The notes: generated by a model from the sequence alone, not told the origin. A stretch of 64,000 nt of DNA from Ariolimax columbianus (GCA_036924085.1 JAVGWX010000007.1:104148138-104212137); one strand, 5' to 3'. Numbered from the stretch's first letter, positions 39,101 through 49,384 are shown. Program-made: numbers and translations.

Positions 39101-40338
39101 TGACTGCCTTCTAGATCCACTCACGAACAGTCGGACTGCCTTCTAGATCCACTCACGAACAGTCGGACTGCCTTCTAGATCCACTCGAGAAAAGTCGGAA
39201 TGCCTTCTAGATCTACTAACGGACAGTCGGACTGCCTTCTAGATCCACTCACGAACAGTCGGACTGCCTTCTAGATCCACTCACGAACTGTCTGACTGTC
39301 TTCTAGATCCACTCACGAACAGTCGGACCGCCTTCTAGATCCACTCGAGAACAGTCGGATTGCCTTCTAGATCCACTCACGAACAGTCGGACTGCCTTCT
39401 AGATCCACTCACGAACAGTCGGACTGCCTTCTAGATTTACTCACGAACTGTCTGACTGCCTTCTAGATCCACTCGAGAACTGTCTGACTGCCTTCTAGAT
39501 CCACTCGAGAACAGTCGGACTGCCTTCTAGATCCACTCACGAACAGTCGGACTGCCTTCTAGATCCACTCGAGAACTGTCTGACTGCCTTCTAGATCCAC
39601 TCACGAACAGTCGGACTGCCTTCTAGATCCACTCGAGAACTGTCTGACTGCCTTCTAGATCCACTCGAGAACTGTCTGACTGCCTTCTAGATCCACTCAC
39701 GAACAGTCGGACTGCCTTCTAGATCCACTCACGAACGGTCGGACTGCCTTCTAGATCCACTCGAGAACTGTCGGACTGCCTTCTAGATCCACTCACGAAC
39801 AGTCGGACTGCCTTCTAGATCCACTAACGAACAGTCGGACTGCCTTCTAGATCCACTCACGAACAGTCGGACTGCCTTCTAGATCCACTCACGAACAGTC
39901 GGACTGCCTTCTAGATCCACTCGAGAACAGTCGGACTGTCTTCTAGATCCACTCGAGAACTGTCGGACTGCCTTCTAGATCCACTCACGAACAGTCGGAC
40001 TGCCTTCTAGATCCACTCGAGAACTGTCGGACTGCCTTCTAGATCCACTCGAGAACTGTCGGACTGCTTTCTAGATCCACTCGAGAACTGTCGGACTGCC
40101 TTCTAGATCCACTCGAGAACTGTGGGACTGCCTTCTAGATCCACTCGAGAACTGTCGGACTGCCTTCTAGATCCACTCGAGAACTGTGGGACTGCCTTCT
40201 AGATCCACTCGAGAACTGTCTGACTGCCTTCTAGATTCACTCGAGAACTGTCTGACTGCCTTCTAGATCCACTCGAGAACTGTCTGACTGCCTTCTGGAT
40301 CTACTCGAGAACTGTCTGACTGCTTTCTAGATCCACTC
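18150..40338. repeat. 22-kb satellite, 32-bp monomer, about 690 copies
   Basis: The monomer contains CAGTCGGACTGCCTTCTAGA followed by TCCACTCACGAA. Two main states alternate: CACGAACAGTCGG and CGAGAACTGTCTG. Nearly every monomer has an XbaI-type TCTAGA; the second state adds CTCGAG. CAGTC-G-GACTG is an 11-bp inverted repeat. Rare markers (GATTTACTC, GCCTCTAG one-base deletion, CTTTATCC, GAATAGTCGG) recur at fixed distances, showing large higher-order duplications of 1504 bp (20.5-23.5 kb), 1759 bp (28.5-31.6 kb) and 1470 bp (37.3-40.1 kb). No open frame or other gene interrupts it. Function unknown; a heterochromatic satellite or a variable-number array are both possible. Confidence 0.98.
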
Positions 40339-40715
40339 GTACCGAGATGAGCATGCTCACTCGATGTGATCAGATCTCTCCTTTCGTTTACAGGATGCCC
40401 CACTCACAAATGACCAATAATTGAAGGCTCTAGGTGTGTGGTGGGATAGCCATCCCTTGAACGTGCGCTCTCTCTCTCCCTCTATCTCCCCAACCCTTTC
40501 TGCATTGTATTCAATATCTTACCTAGCTCTAAAAATAAATACATCCGACCAGTGGTACTCATCCGTTGGTTGACCAGCCATCCTCTCATTTGTCCCCTCC
40601 CACTAGAGACCCATTGGTTGTACGAAACATAGGTCCTTGTCCATTTTCTGTGCCAGCCTGTTGTGAGCGTTATCTTCAATCAAAATCCTACCACTTATAG
40701 GTAGGTAAATCTTTC
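40339..40715. other. Unique spacer right of the satellite
   Basis: Contains a short CT-rich stretch near 40470-40490. No gene or element recognised. Confidence 0.5.
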
Positions 40716-40726
40716 ACCACATGAGT

Positions 40727-40760
<34 letters not shown>

Positions 40761-40792
40761 TTCGACAGACAAATCTTTCACCACATGAGCCC

Positions 40793-40824
<32 letters not shown>

Positions 40825-40891
40825 GGTTTTCGACAGACAAATCTTTCACCACATGAGCCCAGAGAGAGAGAGAAATCTTTCACCACATGAG

Positions 40892-40927
<36 letters not shown>

Positions 40928-40959
40928 TTTCGACAGACAAATCTTTCACCACATGAGCC

Positions 40960-40995
<36 letters not shown>

Positions 40996-41028
40996 TTTCG
41001 ACAGACAAATCTTACACCACGAGAGCTC

Positions 41029-41078
<50 letters not shown>

Positions 41079-41110
41079 TTCGACAGACAAATCTTTCACC
41101 ACGTGAGTCC
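40716..41110. repeat. Composite array: GA microsatellite plus fixed 30-35-bp box
   Basis: About seven units in which a box with CGACAGACAAATCTTTCACC and ACATGAGCCC alternates with (GA)n tracts of varying length. Unit length varies only through the GA tract. Minus-strand SLSLSL and plus-strand RERERE frames are shadows. Confidence 0.95.
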
Positions 41111-41700
41111 AGATGTTGAGCGGCTTGGTCCAGGAGAGGTAACTAGTAATGACCTTGATGTTTCTCAATAGCACGTCGTAGAACCAAATAATTATATAGT
41201 ACTGCGTCACGAGGAACACTCACGAGTTAGTCATCTAAAATACTACTTTATTTGCCATGCTGAAGAGAATCCGGCGTCTAACTAGAGATATTCGATTAGC
41301 ACAGAATCCAGCGCTTCAACGATCACTACAAGGCACAGACGACGAGGAGAATAGGACCACGGATGAAATCCCCCTGGTTGCAGAACAAACACGATTCTTC
41401 CATTTTGTGGATATCCACATAACGGTTCGTCTATCAAATTCCAGTTTGTCTAAAGTTACAGTTCGTCTCAAGTTACAGTTCGACTTTCAAGTAACTGTTT
41501 GTTTATCAAGTGGTAGTTTATAATCAAGTTGCTTTTAGTTTAGTTTATATTTCTACAGCCAGCCAGGTTTTGTGTTTAGAGTGAAGATTGGCGGAGACAG
41601 TTGTGCTTGCGGAGGCCTACAGTCTGGATGAGATATACTGCTCTGTAGATCACCTATATAACCTGTATCAAATACCTGTAAACATAATGATTCAACAACA
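41111..41700. other. Unique sequence, no gene recognised
   Basis: An open frame at 41257-41523 starts with MLKRIRRLTRDIRLAQNPAL but matches nothing I know. Its right end is made of a short degenerate repeat (CAGTTCGTCT-, CAAGTTACAG-like motifs, 41420-41520). Confidence 0.3.
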
Positions 41701-42005
41701 ACAACAAAAAAACAACAACAAAACACAAGACAAATGCATTGCATACAATGTCGAAACCCAAACACTAAATACAAATGTCAAAATATTTGCACGCATACTT
41801 ATGATATCAATATTTCAGTCAGCAAGTATCACACGTTGATACTGTCAGGATATGTAATCATGTTTAAACAACAAAACAACAACAAAATAAAGAAAAATTC
41901 AATGCATACTATATCGACCATACAACCCACTAAAAATGCAAGTAATACCATTAGTCAAAACCCAAACACCAAATACAAATGTCAAAATATTTGCACGCAT
42001 AAACA
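41701..42005. repeat. Imperfect direct duplication with (AAC)n tracts
   Basis: A block containing AAATACAAATGTCAAAATAT plus TTGCACGCAT occurs at about 41754-41800 and again at 41957-42001 (203 bp apart). Each copy is preceded by an AAC-rich tract. The plus frame has a Cys-rich stretch (CRNPNTKYKCQNICTH) duplicated with it, which is not enough to call a protein. Confidence 0.7.
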
Positions 42006-42649
42006 TGACCAAGTGCCATCAACCTTCACTCCTGCTCGTGCCCCACAGATGAGCACTTGTTAATGCCCCCTTCAAAAGATACTAGACTATGTCACTAAAC
42101 TATGACTAAGTTCTAATTTAATCAGGTACTAAACTATGTCTGAGTCAAAAGTCAAAAACCGAATCGTCCACCTGTCGAATTACGTCATGCTGTAACCCTA
42201 CTAGTCCAGTTGCAGTCTTTGTCACGAGGAATCAAAACCGAGTATTGTGATCTAACTAATTCACCGCTGTTTCCCCACATCAAAAACTCCCTGGTCAGAT
42301 TTTGACCGAAACATCACGTCCGCGTGTTACCCTTCGTCGCGTAATCATTACCTGGCGCATCCAGCTATCCTGCGTCTCTTGTCCGTTTCTCTGGTCGGAA
42401 ATGTCCCTTTGATCTCGGTCAGTTTTCGCTTCCGACTGACCGTCCGCTCATTGTCTGGCGTGTACTTCAGACAACGAATTCAAAGGAATTTTTAACATCT
42501 GGTCATTCCTCCATCTCTATACCCTACCCCCTAATTATCCAAATCTCCGTTTCCCAAGGATAACGGTAGATGAAACAAATTGTATGCAAATGCATACATT
42601 AACTGGAGTTTCACATGATAGCCCATGTGTGTAAGTACTCCACACGACT
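42006..42649. other. Unique sequence downstream of the zinc-knuckle ORF
   Basis: Lies 3' of the minus-strand ORF ending at 42650. If that ORF belongs to an LTR element, pol would be expected here, but no protease, RT, RNase H or integrase motif is seen, so the element is truncated or lacks pol. Confidence 0.4.
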
Positions 42650-44206
42650 TTACCTAATTCCATTTCTGATTTCCATGTTTTTGGCTAGCGTCAGTAAACA
42701 TTGCATCAACCGTTCCTTATCACTACTGCTTATTTTAACCAGACTATGCGTTGCCCCATCAGCTGTCTCTGATTGCTGCGCGATTTCCTCCTGTAAAACG
42801 CCCATCGTCTGGTCTGTTTGTTTCACGGTTGTTTGGTTCGTATCCACCGGTTCTCTGTTAGTGTTACGTACACTTACATCGTTCGCTACTTCAGCCTTCC
42901 GTCCATCTGTATTCACTATTTGTGGGAAAAACTTTTCACACTGTTCGTTTGACTGTTGGCTTATCTCGAACTGAGATCTTTTCATCTTTGCTTCGATGAC
43001 TGGTTCGCTGTCCTGGCTGTGGTTAACCTGTCTTTCCCTTTTCTTCGTTTTCCTTAGAAACTCTGTTCCTCCTTTGTTGGCTGCTGTTGGTGCGTCCGTT
43101 TCGCATTCCAACTGTGCGTCATTTCCACTTCCTTCCTCGGTGGCCGAAGGGTTGTCCCTTCTTTCGGTCTGTTCAACCACTTCTCCCGCATGGCTAGAAC
43201 CTGGCTTGGGTGGGCACGAAACCATAGCTGGTCCTGCCACCATTCCTCCTCCTCTCCTTTCTTCTTTATCTGACGAATCTTTGACTATTTCCTTGTTCAA
43301 TTCTTCGTCGACTTTAACTAATGTTCTACCAGGCTTGACCACAAGTTCCTGGTAAACTTGGCTCCTTTCAGCACGCCCGACCATGTTAATCGACGTAATA
43401 CCCTCTTCCTGAATTCTCGGCCTACACTGTCCGATGCGGTAACATTTTATCTGGACCTCTGAGCGAACGTTTGTCTCGTTTGCATTGCGTAACCTGCCCT
43501 CCGTCCCTAACTTTTCTGGATACACAAAACCTGTATCTCTTTCTTTCTGTCCATCCGCCTCGTGCTCAAAGTCTCTTTGATAGCTCCTGTCCTGCCTCTC
43601 CATCTGTAACCGTGCAAAAGGCCTCTTGTGGGCTAAGAATCTGCCCGATTCAAACTTCTGCCCAACCATTCCTCCTCCTCTCATTTGACTTGGCCTCTCC
43701 ACCTGGGTCAAACTCCCCTTTTTGACACCTCTTTCCAGTCGTCCACACGCGTCCGTCCTGAGATTTCCACCTCTGTCCCTCCACGGATCGGAATGTGGAA
43801 GTTGGATGGGCTTCCTACTCACTTTCCTACCACTCTGTCCCCTTCCAAAATACTGGACCGTGTTTACTCCTGTGATTTCTTGATTTCTTCTCTCCTTCCT
43901 AGCTGGTTTGAAAGCTCTGTTTTCAAACTGTTGCAACAGCTGTCGCAGCTTCCATTTGAGGTCTTTTTCCTGTCTTTCCAGCCGAATAACTCTGCCTGTT
44001 AGTTCTCTTAGCTGGTTTTGTAGTTGACTTTTGTCCTCCCACTTATCGCTGACTGCAGCTAGTGCCATGAAAGGCTTGTTTTTGACAAACAGTCCTCCTC
44101 TTCTCCAGGAACTGTTAATATTCCGAAGAATATTAGGGCATCCGATAGACAAATGTCCAAAAGCTAGACAATGATAACATTGTTTAACATTGTCCAACCT
44201 CGACAT
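42650..44206 (-). CDS. Zinc-knuckle protein, gag/ORF1-like, 518 residues
   Basis: A long, unbroken ORF from the ATG at 44206 (MSRLDNVKQ); the frame is open eight codons further upstream but only to a GTG, with a stop before that next to a T7 run. Residues ~10-26 hold a CCHC zinc knuckle, CYHCLAFGHLSIGC (C-x2-C-x4-H-x4-C), the nucleic-acid-binding motif of retroelement gag and ORF1 proteins. Residues ~55-105 are rich in L/K/E/Q (LRELTGRVIRLERQEKDLKW) and probably form a coiled coil. The remaining ~400 residues are charged, disordered and without known domains. It lies ~300 bp downstream of a minus-strand LTR (44509-45448), the position of gag. Odd points: the knuckle is at the N-terminus instead of the C-terminus, and no pol follows. 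Alternatives are a LINE ORF1 or a domesticated gag-like gene. The intact frame amid decayed elements is notable. Confidence 0.55.
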   Translation of the reverse strand: MSRLDNVKQCYHCLAFGHLSIGCPNILRNINSSWRRGGLFVKNKPFMALAAVSDKWEDKSQLQNQLRELTGRVIRLERQEKDLKWKLRQLLQQFENRAFKPARKERRNQEITGVNTVQYFGRGQSGRKVSRKPIQLPHSDPWRDRGGNLRTDACGRLERGVKKGSLTQVERPSQMRGGGMVGQKFESGRFLAHKRPFARLQMERQDRSYQRDFEHEADGQKERDTGFVYPEKLGTEGRLRNANETNVRSEVQIKCYRIGQCRPRIQEEGITSINMVGRAERSQVYQELVVKPGRTLVKVDEELNKEIVKDSSDKEERRGGGMVAGPAMVSCPPKPGSSHAGEVVEQTERRDNPSATEEGSGNDAQLECETDAPTAANKGGTEFLRKTKKRERQVNHSQDSEPVIEAKMKRSQFEISQQSNEQCEKFFPQIVNTDGRKAEVANDVSVRNTNREPVDTNQTTVKQTDQTMGVLQEEIAQQSETADGATHSLVKISSSDKERLMQCLLTLAKNMEIRNGIR

Positions 44207-44508
44207 ATTGAATAAACCCGTCTGGCCCACCCAAAAAAATTATAAGACTGTCAAGTACGCACAAAGTCTTGTCAATAATACAACAATGGGTGGAAGAAAA
44301 ATGTCACACTTACCAGTCAGATGATTGGAAAAGCTGTCTATGGTTCTAACACTCTAACCACTAGCTACTCCTCTATTCCTAACTACACACACAAGTTATA
44401 TATAACTGCGACACTTGTGTTAAACAGGCAATTAAAGATCTGTAGCTACACACTATATTTATAAAACTATAACTATCCGTGGTCACTGGCACCAAAATAA
44501 TAATAACA
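44207..44508 (-). other. Putative leader between LTR and zinc-knuckle ORF
   Basis: Just inside the LTR end the minus strand reads TTTTGGTGCCAGTGACCACG, in the place where a tRNA primer-binding site would lie; I could not match it to a specific tRNA. A CTGACTGGTAAGTGTG motif near 44306-44321 is a strong 5' splice-site match and could be a leader splice donor. Confidence 0.35.
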
Positions 44509-44625
44509 TGTAGCAGATCCTCTATTTCTTTGCCCTGGCCGTGATCTAACTTAGAACATTCTCACACTCATCCACATCATCATGACCATACTCAGTAAAT
44601 GACATCTCAAACAGCAGGTGGCATA

Positions 44626-44631
44626 TTTATT
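44626..44631 (-). promoter_or_regulatory. AATAAA polyadenylation signal in the LTR
   Basis: AATAAA on the minus strand ~118 bp before the LTR end, within GATATAATAAATATG. The solo LTR has CATAAA at the aligned place. Confidence 0.35.
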
Positions 44632-45127
44632 ATATCATACTCATATCATAGAATGAGTAGAGAAATTACAAACACAATATAATACATATCTTAACTAAAC
44701 ATTCTACTAAAACGGGAATTGTAAGCATTAGCTATTGATGGAATTCCCAACTATCTAAAAACCCAGTTCTATTGCCTTGCAATTACATCACACACACATC
44801 GCCTTAACTGCGTCTTCAACACACCTTATCAAATACTCTTCCTCACTGAAATCCCCTCAGGCGGGCGATCTCGACATAACTCGTTCACAATGTGTCCTTG
44901 CTTACAAACACACTTTCAGATTATCCATTAATGCAAAACTCACACACCTATTTGAGCGATCCTGTTCTATCACTAAACATTCGTCCAACCGTCTATCAAT
45001 CGCTCCTCTATCTAAAGTCGGTGAGTTAAACACACTATCTACATTCAGTCTCTCTCTCTCTCTTCTCCATACAGCCTCTCACTCTCCATCTCTCCTCCAG
45101 CCTCTTTCAGCCTAAACTTTGTCTCGA

Positions 45128-45137
45128 GTTATATATC
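45128..45137 (-). promoter_or_regulatory. TATA-like box in the LTR
   Basis: GATATATAAC on the minus strand, ~311 bp into the LTR, is flanked by GCTTGAG and GACAAAGTTT. The same place in the solo LTR (51675-51684) reads ACTATAATAC with the same flanks. Likely the U3 promoter. Confidence 0.35.
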
Positions 45138-45524
45138 CTCAAGCAAGGCCAGAGCTTGACCAATCGATCTCAGGTATGGTCATCTTCAATCCAATTGGAC
45201 CGAAACACTTTGCCCACCTGTCATTCATTCTCTCGCAGCAAGCCCCGCTGCCAATTTCGTCTGTCAGTCAATCTCCCCCTACCAAAATCGGAAGGCCAGT
45301 GGTCAGTTTCTATCTGTCCACATTCCTTAACCCAACTCTGTTTTCCTTTGCTGAGACGGTGAGTGACCTTGACATGCATTCATGTAGCTTTAAGCTTTAA
45401 CATGTTCAGGCATCCTAAACTCCCCTTGCTCCGGCGGGAACTGTTACACAGTTGTGTCAGAGTAGAAATCAAGTTTTCATTGTGGTGTTTTATTTTCAAT
45501 TAGTGTTATGTTTTAGTTTATTTG

Positions 45525-45950
45525 TTTGAAGTGACAGTATAGTTAGTGCATACCCCTTGTACCAAGTGACAGTATAGTTAGTGCATACCCCTTGTACCAA
45601 GTGACAGTATAGTTAGTGCATACCCCTTGTACCAAGTGACAGTATAGTTAGTGCATACTTCTTGTACCATGTGACAGTATAGTTAGTGCATACCTCTTGT
45701 ACCATGTGACAGTATAGTTAGTGCATACCTCTTGTACCATGTTACAGTATAGTTAGTGCATACCCCTTGTACCAAGGGACAGTATAGTTAGTGCATACCT
45801 CTTGTACCATGTGACAGTATAGTTAGTGCATACCTCTTGTACCATGTGACAGTATAGTTAGTGCATACCCCTTGTACCAAGTGACAGTATAGTTAGTGCA
45901 TACCCCTTGTACCAAGTGACAGTATAGTTAGTGCATACCTCTTGTACTAT
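45525..45950. repeat. 35-bp minisatellite, 12 copies
   Basis: Units contain GACAGTATAGTTAGTGCATA followed by CCCCTTGTACCA. TACCCC/TACCTC and CCAAGTG/CCATGTG variants mark units. Confidence 0.95.
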
Positions 45951-46016
45951 CCGCTACGGTAGTTCAGTCACCTAGAGCTGCTACATATCTAACACAGAGG
46001 ATTTAAGCACAAGCTA

Positions 46017-46320
46017 TTGATGGTAACCCCGCAGCTAATTGACCTAGATTCTCTGTCTCCTATCTTTACTCCACATTCCCTTAACCCAGCAAACATTAAA
46101 ATGATAAAGCAAAAAGTGGGAAAACAACAAAATTACAAACTAAAATGTTTTTATGCAAATGTGAGAATCATAGTAAATAAAAGAGAAGAATTGGAACTGT
46201 ATATAGAAGAAGAAAAACCAGATGTAATAGGGTTAACAGAGTCATTGACATATGAGGACATTGCAGATAGTGAATTTGAAATAGAGGGATATACAATGTT
46301 AAGGAAAGATAGGGTAGTTG
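46017..46320 (+). pseudogene. N-terminal endonuclease fragment of a CR1/L2-like LINE
   Basis: The frame reads LKCFYANVRIIVNKREELEL, then EEEKPDVIGLTESLTYEDIA and FEIEGYTMLRKDR. N-x-R.IVNKR.EL, the PD(V/I)IGLTES catalytic block and GY.M.RKDR are hallmarks of the endonuclease of CR1/L2-like elements. The domain stops at RKDR, where sequence unrelated to the LINE begins. The RT of a similar element occurs at 49385, but 3 kb of arrays lies between, so they may or may not be one insertion. Confidence 0.8.
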
Positions 46321-46329
46321 GTATCTATA

Positions 46330-46470
46330 AGCTATTGGTATCTTTCAGACATTGACTTGAATATAGCTAAAGGTGGCAGTGGCCAGTCTGTGGCTATTGG
46401 TGTCTTCAGACATTGACTTGAATATAGCTAAAGGTGGCAGTGGTCAGTCTGAGGCTATTGGTATCCTCAT
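46330..46470. repeat. 63-bp duplication, about 2.2 copies
   Basis: GACATTGACTTGAATATAGC plus TAAAGGTGGCAGTGG occurs twice, followed by a partial third unit. It directly abuts the broken LINE endonuclease. Confidence 0.9.
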
Positions 46471-46654
46471 AAATCTCATCCAGGAATGGTATCAGTGATA
46501 GTCTGTTCCTCGTATGTTGGAAACCTTTGTAGCAGATGTCAGCAGTCATTTTGTCAGTGACACGGACACATTCACTTGTATGTCCTACTCTTGGTGTAAT
46601 AGACTAACCCCTGTTAAGTTATCCATATCCCTGGGATCAATTATTATATAAACA

Positions 46655-47006
46655 TGTAGCAGGTTATCTCCCTTGGACCAAATAGTTTGACCCAGAAATA
46701 GATCTCCTTCTATGTTACTCAAAAACATTCAACAGCACAGAAATAGATAACAAATGAATTTATGACGTCAGTTGAACCGATTACAAAATAAATACTAGCC
46801 TATCATAATCAAAGCTCAAAATAGAGATTATTTGCAAGATGTCTTCTCTGCTGTAATTTATTCCTAGGCTCGTAATCTCTAGATCAATTTCAATCTATTT
46901 CTCTCCCTAACATCATATTCTAATCGTTAACTGTGTTCTTGTTCCTCATCTCGTGTAACGCCCCTGTGACATGTTCTAACATCTTCATTCGCTCAGGAAC
47001 GTTACA
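46655..47006 (-). mobile_element. Possible shorter LTR (352 bp)
   Basis: On the minus strand it starts TGTAACGTTCCTGAGCG and ends AACCTGCTACA, followed by TGTTTATATAATAATTG. These ends resemble those of the 940-bp LTR (TGTAACAGTTCC...CTGCTACA then TGTTATTATTAT). The interior does not align well. There is no clear target duplication. It could be a related LTR family or a coincidence of short ends. Confidence 0.35.
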
Positions 47007-47227
47007 CAAAGAGAGTTGCATATGGCGCTTGCAACCTCATCATACAAAACAAATTGCTACAGAAACCACCAAAGCAAAAGCATGGAAAGTGCTAGCTGTG
47101 AATTCTTCCTAAAGAAGGTCAAGGATGTGGCCCAACATTCTAGCGGCCGTGACACAGAAACAAGAGGAGAACATGACAAGAAAGTATGAAGACTGCAAGG
47201 ACAAGAAACATTCAAACTCCTCTCACC

Positions 47228-48236
47228 AACAATGACAAGAAACTCACCAACAATGACAAGAAACTCACCAACAATGACAAGAAACTCACCAACAATGACA
47301 AGAAACTCACCAACAATGACAAGAAACTCACCAACAATGACAAGAAACTCACCAACAATGACAAGAAACATTCAAACTCCTCTCACCAACAATGACAAGA
47401 AACTCACCAACAACGACAAGAAACTCACCAACAATGACAAGAAACTCACCAACAATGACAAGAAACTCACCAACAATGACAGGAAACATTCAAACTGCCC
47501 TCACCAACAATGACAAGAAACTCACCAACAATGACAAGAAACATTCAAACTGCCCTCACCAACAATGACAAGAAACATTCAAACTCCTCTCACCAACAAT
47601 GACAAGAAACTCACCAACAATGACAAGAAACTCACCAACAATGACAGGAAACATTCAAACTGCTATCACCAATAATGACGGTAACATTCAAACTGCTATC
47701 ACCAACAATGACGGTAACATTCAAACTGCTATCACCAACAATGACGGTAACATTCAAACTGCTATCACCAACAATGACAAGAAACTCACCAACAATGACA
47801 AGAAACTCACCAACAATGACAGGAAACATTCAAACTGCTATCACCAACAATGACGGTAACATTCAAACTGCTATCACCAACAATGACGGTAACATTCAAA
47901 CTGCTATCACCAACAATGACAAGAAACTCACCAACAATGACAAGAAACTCACCAACAATGACAGGAAACATTCAAACTGCTATCACCAACAATGACGGTA
48001 ACATTCAAACTGCTCTCACCAACAATGACAGAAAACATTCAAACTGCTATCACCAACAACGACAGGTAACATTCAAACTGCTCTCCCCAACAATGACAAG
48101 AAACTCACCAACAATGACAGGAAACATCCAAACTGCTCTCACCAACAATGACAAGAAACTCACCAACAATGACAGGAAACATCCAAACTGCTCTCACCAA
48201 CAATGACAGGTAACATCCAAACTGCTATCACCAACA
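47228..48236. repeat. 21/33-bp mixed minisatellite
   Basis: Made of two alternating modules: AACAATGACAAGAAACTCACC (21 bp) and a longer module in which the same start is followed by CATTCAAACTGCTATCACC. Runs of each type alternate, showing block duplication. Confidence 0.95.
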
Positions 48237-48285
48237 AACCAGTGAATGATGTTACATATATTTATTTACATGAATACAACAATAA

Positions 48286-48985
48286 TAGCAAACAGACACT
48301 CTCCAACAATCTTCCCATGGGACATGTCCTAGCAAACAGACACTCTCCAACAATCTTCCCATGGGAAATGTCCTAGCAAACAGACACTCTCCAACAATCT
48401 TCCCATGGGACATGTCCTAGCAAACAGACACTCTCAAACAATCTTCCCATGGGACATGTCCTAGCAAACAGACACTCTCCAACAATCTTCCCATGGGACA
48501 TGTCCTAGCAAACAGACACTCTCCAACAATCTTCCCATGGGACATGTCCTAGCAAACAGACACTCTCCAACAATCTTCCCATGGGACATGTCCTAGCAAA
48601 CAGACACTCTCCAACAATCTTCCCATGGGACATGTCCTAGCAAACAGACACTCTCCAACAATCTTCCCATGGGACATGCCCTAGCAAACAGACACTCTCC
48701 AATAATCTTCCCATGGGACATGTCCTAGCAAACAGACACTCTCCAACAATCTTCCCATGGGACATGTCCTAGCAAACAGACTCTCCAACAATCTTCCCAT
48801 GGGAAATGTCCTAGCAAACAGACACTCTCCAACAATCTTCCCATGGGACATGTCCTAGCAAACAGACTCTCCAACAATCTTCACATGGGAAATGTCCTAG
48901 CAAACAGACTCTCCAACAATCTTCACATGGGAAATGTCCTAGCAAACAGACACACTCCAACAATCTTCCCATGGGACATGACCTA
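48286..48985. repeat. 44-bp minisatellite, about 16 copies
   Basis: Units contain CAATCTTCCCATGGGACATG and TCCTAGCAAACAGACACTC. A shortened form lacks three bases (CAGACTCTCC). ATTTATTTACATGAATA lies just upstream at 48260. Confidence 0.95.
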
Positions 48986-49384
48986 CTTTTCATTTACTTG
49001 TATGTCAACTTCAGGTTCTCTCTCTCTCTTTCTCTCTCTGCTCTCTTTCTCTCATTCTTCTTTCTCTTTCTCCTAACACTCTCTTTCTTTGTCCTAAGAC
49101 TTTCGCCTCTCTCTCCTAGCTCTCACATGGTCTCCTCACTATACAGACCCCTGCCATCTGCGGAAGATAGAGCTGACCGCAGCCAGTGATTCAAAGTCTT
49201 GTTGTTTGCATGAGGGTTAACGAACTATTGTTGACTAAGTCTCAATTCTGCCACCTCCAAGTGGCTGCCCTAGAAACAAGCTGCACTCGCGCAGACTGGC
49301 TATGAGAATAGGTATTGAAGAGGAAAGGTAAGCACAGTCCCCAAAATACTGTGCTGAAACCAAATGTGCTGGTCCAAATCTACA
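48986..49384. other. CT-rich tract then unique sequence
   Basis: 49015-49095 is a (CT)n-like polypyrimidine tract. The rest up to the LINE fragment is unique and holds nothing recognisable. Confidence 0.6.

Larger units (their letters stand above)
44509..45448 (-). mobile_element. LTR of an LTR retrotransposon, 940 bp
   Basis: On the minus strand it begins TGTAACAGTTCCCGCCGGAG and ends GATCTGCTACA, so it has TG...CA ends. It aligns with the solo LTR at 51412-52397 through several blocks in the same order: AAGGTCACTCACCGTCT, GACCACTGG, GAGACAAAGTTTAG-like, a GA tract, CCCGCCTGAGGG, AGAACTGGG, ATCAATAGCT.ATGCTTA, GAGTATGATAT and GATGTGGATGAGTG. It is followed (3') by a leader and the zinc-knuckle ORF, consistent with a 5' LTR. 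No second LTR of the same copy was found downstream in the window. Confidence 0.75.

Noticed and set aside
18150..40338. CRISPR-like repeat array (32-bp repeats)
   Set aside because: The repeats are head-to-tail with no unique spacers, no cas genes are nearby, and the DNA is eukaryotic. It is a satellite.
41734..42063. Zinc-finger protein with repeated C..C...C...C.H motif
   Set aside because: The Cys motif is repeated only because a ~45-bp DNA block is duplicated; spacing fits no zinc-finger class convincingly.
42615..44002. Plus-strand ORFs opposite the zinc-knuckle ORF
   Set aside because: Antisense frames of the long minus-strand ORF, with no domain signals of their own.
46953..47008. 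GTGTAACG ... CGTTACAC inverted repeat as a small transposon (MITE)
   Set aside because: Arms are only 8 bp and no target duplication is visible. One arm fits better as the start of the LTR-like piece at 46655-47006.
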